DNA of 64,000 nucleotides from an uncultured Clostridia bacterium (lineage in GTDB: Bacteria > Bacillota > Clostridia > Oscillospirales > Ruminococcaceae), in assembly GCA_944385925.1 (NCBI GenBank), contig CALWZE010000002.1:62001-126000 (forward strand), written 5' to 3'. Position 1 is the stretch's first letter, and the number at the start of each line of letters is the position of its first letter. A program made the translations under genes and the position numbers. A model generated the notes under the pieces. That model was not told the origin of the DNA, did no database searches, and was given only the letters and a program-made list of their open reading frames with translations. Of this stretch, positions 27,693 through 36,798 are shown one piece after another.

Positions 27693-29786
27693 TCAGCGGC
27701 CAAACACACGCTCGCGAAGCAGTTCTTCCTGGGCGTCCAGCGGCTCTTCTCCCTTCGCGGGCAATGGCCGAGTGTAGACGCCGTCCGGCCCCAGTCTGCG
27801 CGCCTTGACCGTATCTCGCAGCATAACGTCCAGAATGTGCAGGATCTGCGCTTCTATCTCCTTATCCAGCACTGGCGTCGCGATCTCAACCCTGCGGTTG
27901 GTGTTGCGGGTCATGAGGTCTGCGCTGGAAATGAACATCACCCGATCCCGTTCCTCTCCGAAACAGTACACGCGGGAATGCTCCAGAAAGCGGCCGACAA
28001 TGCTGGTAACGGTGATGTTTTCCGTTGCGCCGGGCACGCCGGGCAACAGGCAGCAGATACCCCGGATAATCAAATCGATTTTGACTCCCGCACAGCTCGC
28101 GGCTGTCAGCCTGTCGATGATTTCCCGATCGGTCAGGCTGTTCATCTTGGCGAGAATTTTTGCCGTTTTTCCGGCTTTTGCCTTTTCAATCTCCCGATCA
28201 ATATAGGAAAGCATCCCTTTTTTAAAGGTGGTCGGGGACAGCAGCAGCTTATGATAATTTCCGTCTACATTGCGCACGCCGACATTTCTGAAAAAGGCCG
28301 CCGCATCTTCACCGATTTCCCGATCGGACGTAATAATATTCAGATCGGTATACTGCCGCGAGGTGGATTCGTTGTAGTTGCCTGTACCGAGATGTGTAAT
28401 ATACCGCACCTCGTCATTGTCCGCCAGCACAATGGAAACCACCTTGGAATGCACTTTGTAGTTGGATACACCGTAAAAGACGGTGCAGCCCGCTTCCTGC
28501 AGAAGATTGGCGAAATACAGGTTGTTTTCCTCATCAAACCGGGCGGTCAATTCAAAAACCGCAACAACCTCTTTGCCGTTTTCGCTTGCGCGCTTGAGCG
28601 CTTCCACAATGCGGGAATGGCGGTCCAGCCGATAAATGGTGATTTTAATGCTGACAACCCGGCTGTCCTCGGCGCATTCGCTCAGCAGGCGGATCAGCGG
28701 GTCCATGCTGTCATACGGATAAGACAGGAAAATATCCTGATTCTCCACATAGTCGATCAGACTCCGGGTGTTTGCAAGCTCCGGCGCAACGTGGCCGCGG
28801 AAGGGAGCATACCGCAGCGCACTTTGGACATCGGCCGGCAGCACTGCGGACAACCCCATTAAAAACCGCAGATCCAAAAACGGTTCGACTTTGAAGCAGT
28901 ACTGCTTTTTAATGTTCAGGATTCGCAGCAGGTATTCCCGCAGACTGGGACGTTTGCAGTCGGTTTCCAGACGCACCGCGTCCATCGTACCTCGCAATTC
29001 AACCTTGCTTTTGATGTATTTGGAAAAATCAAAGTCGAACTCAATATCAGCGTCCTCGACATTCGCATCGAAATCCGCGTTTCTGGCAACCCGCACGGCG
29101 GCCTTTGCCCGGACCTTGTAGCCCGGGAACGCCGCATCTCCAAAGCGCCGGACGATTTCCTCAACCGGGATGATCAGGGTTTTCTTTCCGCGCTGTATCG
29201 CATGCACCCGCGAAAGGCGCGGATGCAGCGCCATGACGCCGTACATGGTCCGCCCATCCTTTTCCAGCTCGTAGACAAGATAGGTGTTCAGGTTTTCAAA
29301 ATGGGTAAGCGGGTGTTTCGCGTCCAATACAAGCGGAGAGAGAAAAGGCATAATGCGCGTTTCAAAATATGCGCGGCAGTCTTCCAGCTGCTTTGGGGTG
29401 AGTTCTTTTGCGCTGCGGATACTGATTCCGGCCCGGTTCAAAGCCTCCCGCAGCTGTTCAAACACCTCCGCACGGCGGGCGTACAGCCGCTTGCACTCCC
29501 GCAAAATCCCCTCTATCTGCTGTCCGGGCGTCAGATTCGTTTTATTTTCCCGCAGATTTGGCTCCAATCTCTGCTGGTGCACCAAACTGCCTACCCGAAC
29601 CATAAAGAATTCGTCCAGATTGGAGCAGAAAATAGACAGAAATTTGCACCTTTCCAACAGCGGCACCGACGGGTCCGCCGCCTGATCCAACACCCGCTCG
29701 TTAAACAGCAGCCAGGAATACTCCCGATTGATTCGGTTTTCCCTGAAAAACCTGGACTGTTTAAAATCGCTTTCCTTCTTTTTCAT
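27693..29786 (-). CDS. ppk1: Polyphosphate kinase 1
   Basis: The 697-residue enzyme reversibly makes inorganic polyphosphate from ATP. Length is normal. The N-terminal domain begins NREYSWLLFNERVLDQA and includes CSNLDEFFMVRVG. The phosphorylated histidine is in HLGTGNYNESTS and the second conserved histidine in FLEHSRVYCF. The arginine-rich ATP-site segments (SADLMTRNTNRRVE) are present. It lies 47 nt downstream of pfkA on the same strand, so both may be on one transcript, linking glycolytic flux with polyphosphate (inference). Confidence 0.96.
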   Translation of the reverse strand: MKKKESDFKQSRFFRENRINREYSWLLFNERVLDQAADPSVPLLERCKFLSIFCSNLDEFFMVRVGSLVHQQRLEPNLRENKTNLTPGQQIEGILRECKRLYARRAEVFEQLREALNRAGISIRSAKELTPKQLEDCRAYFETRIMPFLSPLVLDAKHPLTHFENLNTYLVYELEKDGRTMYGVMALHPRLSRVHAIQRGKKTLIIPVEEIVRRFGDAAFPGYKVRAKAAVRVARNADFDANVEDADIEFDFDFSKYIKSKVELRGTMDAVRLETDCKRPSLREYLLRILNIKKQYCFKVEPFLDLRFLMGLSAVLPADVQSALRYAPFRGHVAPELANTRSLIDYVENQDIFLSYPYDSMDPLIRLLSECAEDSRVVSIKITIYRLDRHSRIVEALKRASENGKEVVAVFELTARFDEENNLYFANLLQEAGCTVFYGVSNYKVHSKVVSIVLADNDEVRYITHLGTGNYNESTSRQYTDLNIITSDREIGEDAAAFFRNVGVRNVDGNYHKLLLSPTTFKKGMLSYIDREIEKAKAGKTAKILAKMNSLTDREIIDRLTAASCAGVKIDLIIRGICCLLPGVPGATENITVTSIVGRFLEHSRVYCFGEERDRVMFISSADLMTRNTNRRVEIATPVLDKEIEAQILHILDVMLRDTVKARRLGPDGVYTRPLPAKGEEPLDAQEELLRERVFGR

Positions 29787-29833
29787 TTATGCCTCTCCCA
29801 AGCGTTATGACAGTTCCCCGTTACATCCGCATT

Positions 29834-30928
29834 TCAGCCGCCGAACCCGTACTTTTTTCCGTCACCAAAGCTGATTCCGATACTGCGTGCCGCTTCGATC
29901 ATCTGATGGTCGGTCGGCACAAACTTGGTCTTGCCCGCAATATCCGAAAGCAGATTGTAGCTGACCGCGTTGTTTTTCATCGCGACCGTGACGCCAAAGG
30001 TGCCGGATTTTGCAAGGCGACCGGCGAAGCAGCCAAGTTCTGTGCTCAAAAGCCGGTCGTACGGGGTCGGGTTCCCCCCTCTTTGCAGGTAACCGGGAAC
30101 CAGAACCCGTGTTTCAACCCCGGCTCCTTCGGCGATCGCTTTGGCAAGCTTATTGGTCACGGTCACATAGCCTTGTTCAGCGCGCTTGGACATCCGCACC
30201 TTCTTCTTGAGGTCAGCTTCTTCAACATCCATCGCGCCTTCAGCGATAGCGATAATGCTGAAGTCTTTGCCGGATTTTGCACGATCCGCCACAGCCTGGA
30301 TCACCTTGCCGGTGTCAAAGGGGATTTCCGGAATAAGGATGACGTCCGCGCCGCCGGCAATACCGGCATACAGGGTCAGCCATCCAACCTTATTTCCCAT
30401 CAGCTCAACCAGGATGGTGCGCCCATGACTTGCCGCCGTTGTATGCACGTTATCAATGCAGCGGCCCGCCACATCCACAGCCGAATGGAAACCAAAGGTC
30501 ACATCAGTGCCCCAGATGTCGTTATCAATTGTTTTGGGAATACCGATCACATTGCACCCTTCGCTTGCAAGCAGCGCGGCAGTCTTATGCGTTCCGTTTC
30601 CGCCCAGCGTCACAAGCAGGTCCAAATCCATTTTTTTGTAGTTCTTCTTCATCAATTCCAACTTACTCGGACTGTTCTCTTCCTCATAAGTCATCAGCTT
30701 GAACGGCTGGCGGGAGGTCCCGAGTATTGTGCCGCCCATGTTGAGAATTCCGGAAAAGTCGCTCTCCTTCATTTCCCGGTACTCTCCGTTGATCAGCCCG
30801 CCATATCCGTCAGCAATTCCATACAGAGTCACGTTCTTCATCTGCTTGAATACGTATTTGCTGAATCCGCGTATAACCGCATTCAGTCCCGGACAGTCGC
30901 CGCCGCTGGTCAAAATACCGATTTTCAT
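29834..30928 (-). CDS. pfkA: 6-phosphofructokinase (phosphofructokinase A family)
   Basis: The 364-residue enzyme phosphorylates fructose 6-phosphate. It has GGDCPGLNAVIRG, the catalytic PKTIDNDIWGTD and MGNKVGWLTLYAGIAGGA. The phosphoryl-donor motif reads GGNGT where most ATP enzymes have GGDG: the Gly that favours ATP is kept, the preceding Asp is Asn. The Lys of PKTIDND occurs both in PPi enzymes and in some ATP enzymes, so the donor cannot be fixed from sequence, though ATP is more likely. The ATG at 30928 has GGAGGAAC before it. An extended -10 box (TGCTATAAT, minus strand) lies upstream at about 31038-31046. Confidence 0.9.
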   Translation of the reverse strand: MKIGILTSGGDCPGLNAVIRGFSKYVFKQMKNVTLYGIADGYGGLINGEYREMKESDFSGILNMGGTILGTSRQPFKLMTYEEENSPSKLELMKKNYKKMDLDLLVTLGGNGTHKTAALLASEGCNVIGIPKTIDNDIWGTDVTFGFHSAVDVAGRCIDNVHTTAASHGRTILVELMGNKVGWLTLYAGIAGGADVILIPEIPFDTGKVIQAVADRAKSGKDFSIIAIAEGAMDVEEADLKKKVRMSKRAEQGYVTVTNKLAKAIAEGAGVETRVLVPGYLQRGGNPTPYDRLLSTELGCFAGRLAKSGTFGVTVAMKNNAVSYNLLSDIAGKTKFVPTDHQMIEAARSIGISFGDGKKYGFGG

Positions 30929-31472
30929 TTTGTTCCTCCGTCCCGCGCCACCGCGCATTATTTTCTAACAGTATAGCACATTCCCGCCGTATTAAAGCGA
31001 AATTCGCGGCGATGTTTTCAAGCCGGATTTGTTTTTTATTATAGCACGGCTTTGACAAAATTCTTTTGATTTCACCAAAATTTTACAAAAAGTGCACAAT
31101 CCGCCTGCATTTCCGCTTGTTCTGATAATATTCATCGCCCGCCATGCCGCTTTTCCATGCCGGAAGCAGCGCGCTTGACCCTCAACCCATCTCGGATTAC
31201 TACACATTATTTGCCCTGCCGATTCGGTAAAACAATCATTTCATGGCTTCCCTTTTAAGGTTTGCACTCATAGCGGCAGAGGTTTTGCCGGCAGGCCGCT
31301 TCTTCGGCAACCCATGTCTTACTTTCTGCAAACAGGCGCTTGATGCGCGGCATCGCACTGCTTGCCTTAAAGAAATCTGATATTATTTTTCCTTCTTTTC
31401 TCAACTTTACGACAAAAATATATCGCGTTTTCCGGCAAAACCAGGATTTCTTTTTGTGTCAAAGCAACAAAA
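30929..31472. other. Intergenic region between pfkA and the SDR operon
   Basis: No ORF with a ribosome site is visible. On the minus strand TGCTATAAT at 31038-31046 is a plausible extended -10 promoter for pfkA, without a good -35. The rest, AT-rich with scattered short inverted repeats, shows nothing I can name. Confidence 0.4.
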
Positions 31473-31505
31473 AAGGATCAGGTGCATTTCACACCCAATC
31501 CTTTT
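31473..31505 (-). terminator. Probable terminator downstream of the SDR gene
   Basis: On the minus strand AAAGGAT...GGGTG pairs with CACC...ATCCTTT and is followed by a T run. It lies about 117 nt after the SDR stop codon. Confidence 0.6.
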
Positions 31506-31621
31506 CGCTTGGTTACAAAATCTAATAAAGAGCTTCCCGCGGGCTGCTGACGGTCTTTTCCGCATTCAGCTTCCCCGCTTTTGCCCGCATCCCGTTTTCT
31601 ACAAGCCAGTGATCTGTCTGT

Positions 31622-32398
31622 TTACAGCGTTACGCCGCCGTCTACGATCAGGTTCGCTCCCGTCATAAAGGAGTTGCAGTCGCTTGCAAGGAAGAGGATC
31701 GCCTGCGCGATTTCCTCCGGCGTTCCCAATCTTCCGATCGGCTGCCGGCTTTCGTAAACCTTGTATTCAGCGGAAACGTCCTGTGCAGATTCAATTCGTT
31801 TTTGCAAAGAAGGCGAAAGAATGGTGCCCGGGCTGATTGCATTGATGCGGATATTTTCCGTAACATGATCCATTGCCATTGCCTTGGTCAGCGCCAGCAC
31901 CGCTCCTTTGGAGGCGGAATATAGCGCCCGGTTGCGAACACCCTTGGTTGCGGCCACCGAAGCCACGTTGACAATCACGCCGCCGCCCTGTTTGCGGAAA
32001 ATATTTATCGCGCGCTGGCAGGTCAGCATGACGCTGCGGACGTTGACCCGCATCACTTCGTCGCATTGCTCAACAGTGGCCTGTGTCACGTCGCCTGCCG
32101 GAACAATGCCCGCCACATTTACCAGGACATCCAGACCACCGAAATGCTTGAGCGTTGTGTCAAACAGCCGGTCGACAACTTCCGGCATGGACACGTCCCC
32201 TTTGCAGGCGATGGCTTTTCCGCCTGCCACTTTGATTTCAGCCGCGACTTTTTCGCAGCTTTCACCTCGGGCATTCACCACAACCTTTGCCCCGCACTTT
32301 GCAAATTGAAGGGCTGCCGCGGCACCGATACCAGCTCCCGCGCCGGTCAAAATGATCACTTTGTCCTTCATTTCCGGATGGGGTACATAATTCTGCAT
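31622..32398 (-). CDS. Short-chain dehydrogenase/reductase, sugar-acid type
   Basis: The 258-residue classical SDR has the nucleotide-binding motif TGAGAGIG near residue 19, NVAGIV, the catalytic Ser in VNVASVAA and YSASK. ARGES after beta-2 gives little hint between NAD and NADP. The closing IVDGGVTL is typical. Neighbouring UxuB- and GntR-type genes suggest a role like 2-keto-3-deoxygluconate or gluconate 5-dehydrogenase, but this is inference. AAAGGAGATAACA precedes the ATG. It is the last gene after uxuB and gntR on the minus strand, although a hairpin at the end of gntR may reduce its transcription. Confidence 0.85.
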   Translation of the reverse strand: MQNYVPHPEMKDKVIILTGAGAGIGAAAALQFAKCGAKVVVNARGESCEKVAAEIKVAGGKAIACKGDVSMPEVVDRLFDTTLKHFGGLDVLVNVAGIVPAGDVTQATVEQCDEVMRVNVRSVMLTCQRAINIFRKQGGGVIVNVASVAATKGVRNRALYSASKGAVLALTKAMAMDHVTENIRINAISPGTILSPSLQKRIESAQDVSAEYKVYESRQPIGRLGTPEEIAQAILFLASDCNSFMTGANLIVDGGVTL

Positions 32399-32460
32399 TT
32401 GTTATCTCCTTTCCTGTTATCGCAATGGCGGTTATTCAGCCGCGCAAAAATTGAAAAAAG

Positions 32461-32488
32461 CCCCGATTACGAGACGTAGTAATCGGGG
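32461..32488 (-). terminator. Terminator overlapping the 3' end of the GntR regulator gene
   Basis: CCCCGATTAC and GTAATCGGGG form a 10-bp stem with an 8-nt loop, followed on the minus strand by CTTTTTT. The upstream arm lies inside the last codons of the regulator gene. It may uncouple the SDR gene from the upstream genes. Confidence 0.8.
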
Positions 32489-33144
32489 TATTTTGCTTTT
32501 AGAAGCGGCGCGTCCTCAATTGAACGGCACATGTGTATCTTGGAAATTTCACGCGCCTTATCCTTGTTGCCGTTTTTCAGCGCCTTGACAAGCTGCTCAT
32601 GATCCTCCACGATCAGCACCGGCTGTTTTACGATGTAGCTGAGCTTGCGGGTGCGGTCAAAATGCGCCGCAACCCGCGTCACCATGTCATGCAAAAATTC
32701 CTTGCCGCAGATCTGATAAATCCGATAATGGAATTGATCGTCAAGCTGCATCATTTTATCTGCGTTGCGTTCGTTATACAGTTTTTGAAGCTGAATATTT
32801 TCATACAGGAAATCAATGTCCTGCTGGCTGATCATGTCGCAGGCCACCGCCGCCAGATCGCTTTCCAGAACGTAGCGCATATAGCGCACTTCTTCAACCA
32901 TCGCGCTGTCAATCAGCGAAACATATGTACCGCGCTGCGGGTATATGTCAATGATTTTGATCTGTGCCAATTCCAAAATTGCTTCCCGAACCGGTGTGCG
33001 GCTGACTTGCAGCTGCGCACACAGTTCGGTTTCCTGTATTTGTTCACCCGGCAAAAGATTGAGATTAACGATATTATACAACAAAACGCGCGTTATATAT
33101 GCCCGGGCTGTTTCGCCTGTCATCTTTGTCAGAATCTGAAGCAT
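32467..33144 (-). CDS. GntR-family regulator, FadR/FCD subgroup
   Basis: The 225-residue regulator has an N-terminal winged helix (about residues 10-75; LCAQLQVSRTPVREAILELAQ) and an all-helical FCD effector domain. Likely metal/ligand residues include the His in LDDQFHYRIYQICG and in EDHEQLVKALKNG. FCD regulators of this kind often sense hexuronates or related acids. The ATG at 33144 is chosen over a GTG 18 nt upstream because AAAGGGGA lies between them. It stands between the uxuB-like and SDR genes and is the best candidate for control of both sugar-acid blocks. Confidence 0.9.
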   Translation of the reverse strand: MLQILTKMTGETARAYITRVLLYNIVNLNLLPGEQIQETELCAQLQVSRTPVREAILELAQIKIIDIYPQRGTYVSLIDSAMVEEVRYMRYVLESDLAAVACDMISQQDIDFLYENIQLQKLYNERNADKMMQLDDQFHYRIYQICGKEFLHDMVTRVAAHFDRTRKLSYIVKQPVLIVEDHEQLVKALKNGNKDKAREISKIHMCRSIEDAPLLKAKYPDYYVS

Positions 33145-33265
33145 CTTGTCCCCTTTATTCACTTTGTCAAAGCATTATCAATTGGTTATTATACCTTATT
33201 TTACCATATTCATCAAGTCCAAAACGCTTCAAAAGCCGATTTTACCGGCATTTCAGCCAATCTGC

Positions 33266-34873
33266 TCAGCCGACAAGCGCATCCAGCGTCGCGCGAACGG
33301 CGCCCGGTCCCGCAACAAGTTTGCGGAAATAAGACTCAACCAATTCACCCAAACCGGCTTCGTAAAGATCAACGCCAAAAATCTTCGCGTTGCTCAAAAT
33401 GGGCTGGAGATCCTGGTGATAATCTCTGTCTTCACCCAGTTTGACCTGTGCAAGGTGCGGACAAACGCTGTCCAGCATCGGGTCCGGACTAAGCTCAAAC
33501 GCCTCGCCCGCATCGTCCACTGCCAGCAGATAACGGCACCAGCCCGCCAGCGCAAACGGAATATACTTAAGCGTCTTAACATCCAGTTTGTCGCTTGCAA
33601 GATATGCCTTAATGGTTTCACCGAAGCGAATGGAGAGCTTCTGGCTGGTATCGCATGCAATTCTCTGCGGCGTATCCGGAATAAACGGATTGGGCAGTCT
33701 GCGCTCCAAGACCTGTTTTGCGAAGGTCATCGGCTCCACAATGCCCGGATCAACAACCACCGGCATCGACTCATCATAAGCAATGCGCTCAATCAGCGTG
33801 CGCAGGCTATTGTCCTTCATCTCGGCCGAAATCAGCTTGTAACCAAGCAGGCAGCCATAGACTGCAAGGCAGGTATGAAGCGGATTCAGGCAGGTGCAGA
33901 CCTTCATCTTCTCAAACTTGTCCACTGTTTCGCGGCTTGCAAAATAAACGCCTTCCGCACCGAGGTCGGGATGTCCGTTGGGGAAATGATCCTCGATCAC
34001 CAGATACTGGGTCTCTTCCGCGTTGACAAAGGGCGCAACAAAGGTGTGGCGCGAAGTCTCCACAGGAGTGACATCTTCCAGACCGTCATCGATCAGGGTC
34101 TGCTGTACCGTAGCGTCAGGGCGCGGTGTGATCTTGTCAATGGCCGTCCACGGGAAAGAAACCTTCTCGCCCGAAGTGATATAAGCAAGGAAACCGGCTT
34201 TTACTTTTCCGTTCTCCTCCCAACGCTTTGCATAATCGCTGACTGCGCGCAGCAGACGGTCGCCGTTATGCGAGCAGTTGTCCATGCTGACCAGCGCAAC
34301 CGGCAGCTCGCCTGCACAGAAACGGGCATAGCAGAGCGCTGCAACCTTTCCGATGTAGGTTTTCGGCGCGGCAGGACCCGCCTCGAAATCTTCCAGCACT
34401 GCCGGGAAGTAATTCATGTTCACATCCTGGAGGTTGTATCCTTTTTCTGTGATGGTAAAGCTGACCATCTGAAGCGACGGTTTTTCAAAGATTTCCTTCA
34501 TTCTCGCCCAATCGGCGCATTCGGTATCCATAACCAGCGACTCGGTTACGCTTCCAACGACCGATTTTCCGATCTGTCCGTCCGCCCGCAGAACAACCGA
34601 CACACACAGATTGTCAAAATTGCGGTAGGCTTTGTCAATAATCTCATAATCAAAGCCTTCACCTACAATGATTCCCGTCTGCATTCTGCCGCAATCCAGC
34701 ATGTCCTGCGCAGCCTGTGCAACAAACGCGCGGAAAATATTGCCGGCGCCAAGATGTACCCACGTCGGATTTTCCGAGGTCCGGCGGGTCACCGCAGCGC
34801 GGTCAAACTTGGGCAGGACATAGCCTTTTTCTTTAAAAAACGGTTCGTTCAGATTTTTTTCAAGCAGTTTCAT
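33266..34873 (-). CDS. Mannitol dehydrogenase-family hexuronate reductase (UxuB-like, fructuronate reductase)
   Basis: The 535-residue NAD(H)-dependent enzyme likely reduces fructuronate to D-mannonate. It has the N-terminal HLGAGNIFRAFVAQ segment, SMDNCSHNGDRL (compare SCDN..NG of UxuB), the DKITPRPD motif, and the catalytic KVCTCLNPLHTCLAVYG region. Length and the SMDN motif favour the UxuB/UxaB branch over mannitol dehydrogenase. Fructuronate and tagaturonate reductases are not easily told apart; fructuronate is favoured because UxaE would supply it. It is followed by the GntR gene after 121 nt and is divergent from rpiB. Confidence 0.85.
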   Translation of the reverse strand: MKLLEKNLNEPFFKEKGYVLPKFDRAAVTRRTSENPTWVHLGAGNIFRAFVAQAAQDMLDCGRMQTGIIVGEGFDYEIIDKAYRNFDNLCVSVVLRADGQIGKSVVGSVTESLVMDTECADWARMKEIFEKPSLQMVSFTITEKGYNLQDVNMNYFPAVLEDFEAGPAAPKTYIGKVAALCYARFCAGELPVALVSMDNCSHNGDRLLRAVSDYAKRWEENGKVKAGFLAYITSGEKVSFPWTAIDKITPRPDATVQQTLIDDGLEDVTPVETSRHTFVAPFVNAEETQYLVIEDHFPNGHPDLGAEGVYFASRETVDKFEKMKVCTCLNPLHTCLAVYGCLLGYKLISAEMKDNSLRTLIERIAYDESMPVVVDPGIVEPMTFAKQVLERRLPNPFIPDTPQRIACDTSQKLSIRFGETIKAYLASDKLDVKTLKYIPFALAGWCRYLLAVDDAGEAFELSPDPMLDSVCPHLAQVKLGEDRDYHQDLQPILSNAKIFGVDLYEAGLGELVESYFRKLVAGPGAVRATLDALVG

Positions 34874-35096
34874 GTTCTTTTGCGGTTTTAAGCCGCTCCT
34901 CCACCAATCACAATTAGTTTATAATTCACACTGCACGTCGCCAAGCTCACGGTTGAACCGCGCGCAGGCGCCGGAAATGCCATCCGGTTGGTTAAATGTA
35001 CAAAACATACCTATTGATCAAAATAAGCAATACCATCTCCTTACCTGTTCGTTAAGTTACAACTTCTATACATTTTCTACAACAACAAAGGAGACA

Positions 35097-35138
35097 ATGA
35101 TGCTCCAACTTTCTCTCCACTTTTCACGCGCAAAGTAG
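35097..35138 (+). CDS. Possible 13-codon leader peptide ORF
   Basis: AAAGGAGACA stands 7 nt before ATG-ATG, and the frame MMLQLSLHFSRAK ends at TAG (35136-35138). The stop codon lies inside the inverted repeat at 35135-35165. Such a good ribosome site on a very short frame upstream of rpiB suggests a leader peptide, but chance cannot be excluded. The peptide has no run of one regulatory amino acid. Confidence 0.35.
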   Translation: MMLQLSLHFSRAK

Positions 35139-35165
35139 TATATTATCGCATATCTAATATATTAC
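35135..35165. promoter_or_regulatory. Inverted repeat, candidate GntR operator
   Basis: GTAGTATATTA and TAATATATTAC form an inverted repeat with 10 of 11 positions paired around a 9-nt centre. On the minus strand the right arm reads GTAATATATTAG, which differs at one base from GTAATATATCAG at 23827-23838. It sits between uxuB and rpiB. Confidence 0.5.
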
Positions 35166-35222
35166 AAGAGCATCCAGACCTTGTCAAGTGACTAAAAATA
35201 ATTTATAGCGAGGGAAAATCCT

Positions 35223-35696
35223 ATGAAAGTTGTCCTTTCCAGTGGATTTGCCGGCTATCCTTTGAAATGTCATGTCCTCAAGCACCTGCAGGAGTGCGGC
35301 CATGAAGTTATTGATGTTGGCCAGAAATCCGAGACCGAGAAAGTTCTTTATCCGCAGGCTGCCGCTGCCGCCGCGCGTGCGATTCAAAATGGCGAAGCGG
35401 GAAAAGGCATCGTCATCTGCGGTTCGGGCGCAGGCATGAGCATCGTTGCCAACAAATTCAAGGGTGTCTATTGCGTTGCCTGCGAAAGCACCTTTACAGC
35501 AAACGGAATCCCCTTCATCAATAATGCAAATCTGCTTGCAATGGGCAACAACGTGGTCGGACCCGGCCATGCGTTCGCCATGGTTGACGCCTTCCTTGAA
35601 AACGGTTTTGCAAAAGGCGCAACCGAGGAGCGCCGCGCCATGCTTCAGGGAATGCTGGACGACGTCAAAAAAATCGAAGACGAAAACTTCAAATAA
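35223..35696 (+). CDS. RpiB/LacA/LacB-family sugar-phosphate isomerase
   Basis: The 157-residue isomerase probably interconverts ribose 5-phosphate and ribulose 5-phosphate or a related aldose/ketose phosphate pair. The catalytic Cys lies in IVICGSGAGMSIVANK; most RpiB proteins have GTGIG at this place. The N-terminal FAGYPLK replaces the usual DHAGF-LK, so the Asp/His that open the sugar ring in RpiB are changed to Ser/Gly/Phe, and the substrate may differ. The GNNVVGPGHA block is normal. GAGGG stands before the ATG. A broken 2-hydroxyacid dehydrogenase gene follows after 39 nt. Confidence 0.85.
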   Translation: MKVVLSSGFAGYPLKCHVLKHLQECGHEVIDVGQKSETEKVLYPQAAAAAARAIQNGEAGKGIVICGSGAGMSIVANKFKGVYCVACESTFTANGIPFINNANLLAMGNNVVGPGHAFAMVDAFLENGFAKGATEERRAMLQGMLDDVKKIEDENFK

Positions 35697-35735
35697 TTCG
35701 TCCGGCAATTTGGCCGGACCAAAACGGAGGTTGTC

Positions 35736-36721
35736 ATGGAACATCCCTGCCTGATTGTCCGCACAGATGTGGATGGCGGCCGTCTTCCCCTGACCATTGA
35801 AAGGCAGATTATCGCAGCTTATCCGAACATTCGCCTTTGCGGCGCAGACTGCGCAAATGATGAACAGGTCATTGCGGCCGCGCAGGACGCGGACGTCATC
35901 ATCACCAACGAAAGCTACATAAACCGCCGGGTATTGCAGGCGCTTCCCAAGCTTAAAGGAATTGTGCGCTACGGCATCGGATATGACCGGGTAGATATTG
36001 CAGCCGCCGCACAGTTGGGAAAAGTTGTCACCAATGTGCCGGATTTCTGTTTTGAAGAAATCGGCAATCATGTGCTCATGTTCATATTGGCATGGACAAA
36101 AAAGCTGCTTCCTCTCAACAACATGGTGCACAGCGGCCAATAGGTCACAGCCCGAGCGCAAAAGCGCCCATGGGCAGCGTTTACGGGCAGCGGCTCGGCA
36201 TCGTCGGTTTCGGAAATCTCGGACAAGCGGTGGCCCGCAAGGCAAAGCTGCTGGATATGCAGGTCGTCGTCTGTTCCCGCCATCTTTCCGCACAGGAAGC
36301 GGCGGCGCACGGGGTAATCAAGGTATCCGAGCAGGAACTGTTTCAAACTTCCGATTTTATTTCAATAAATACTTCGCTTAATGAAAAGACCTTTCATTCG
36401 ATCGGCGCGCAGCAGTTCGGTTTAATGAAACCCACGGCGGTGCTGATCAACACTGCGCGAGGCCCCATCGTGGATGAAAAAGCGCTGATTGACGCCCTGT
36501 CCAAAGGACAAATAGCGGGGGCCTGCCTGGACGTTTGTGAACAGGAACCGTGCATAGACAGTCCGCTGCTGCGCATGTCCAACGTCCTGATAACGCCGCA
36601 TGTCGGATTTTATTCCGACGCGAGCGCGGACAAGCTTGCTGCGTCCGTCGCGCAGGAAGCGGTGCGCATCTGCCTTGGGCAGCCGGTGCTGCATCCTGTG
36701 CGGCCGGATATTGTTCGCTGA
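35736..36721 (+). pseudogene. D-2-hydroxyacid dehydrogenase, frameshifted
   Basis: Two frames together make one enzyme of about 328 residues. The first (35736-36143) holds the N-terminal catalytic part, ending PLNNMVHSGQ before a TAG. The second, joined near 36140-36150, holds GQRLGIVGFGNLGQAVA, the Arg in NTARGPIVDE, the Glu in LDVCEQEPC and the His in ITPHVGFYSD. The span of 986 nt is one short of a multiple of three. Restoring one base at CAATAGGTCAC (perhaps from CAATGGGGTCAC) would give HSGQWGHSPSAKAPMG. All catalytic residues are otherwise kept, so the break is recent or an assembly error. It is co-directional with rpiB and follows an AACGGAGG ribosome site. Confidence 0.8.
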
Positions 36722-36798
36722 CCTTTTCGGATATTTTGCAAATTTCCCACCTTCTTATTATAATGTAAAGCAGAATCTTCTTGAGAAGGAGCAGGATT

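Noticed and set aside
34872..35138. 88-codon plus-strand frame between uxuB and rpiB
   Set aside because: Composition looks random and no ribosome site fits its start; only its last 13 codons have a good start signal and are listed separately.
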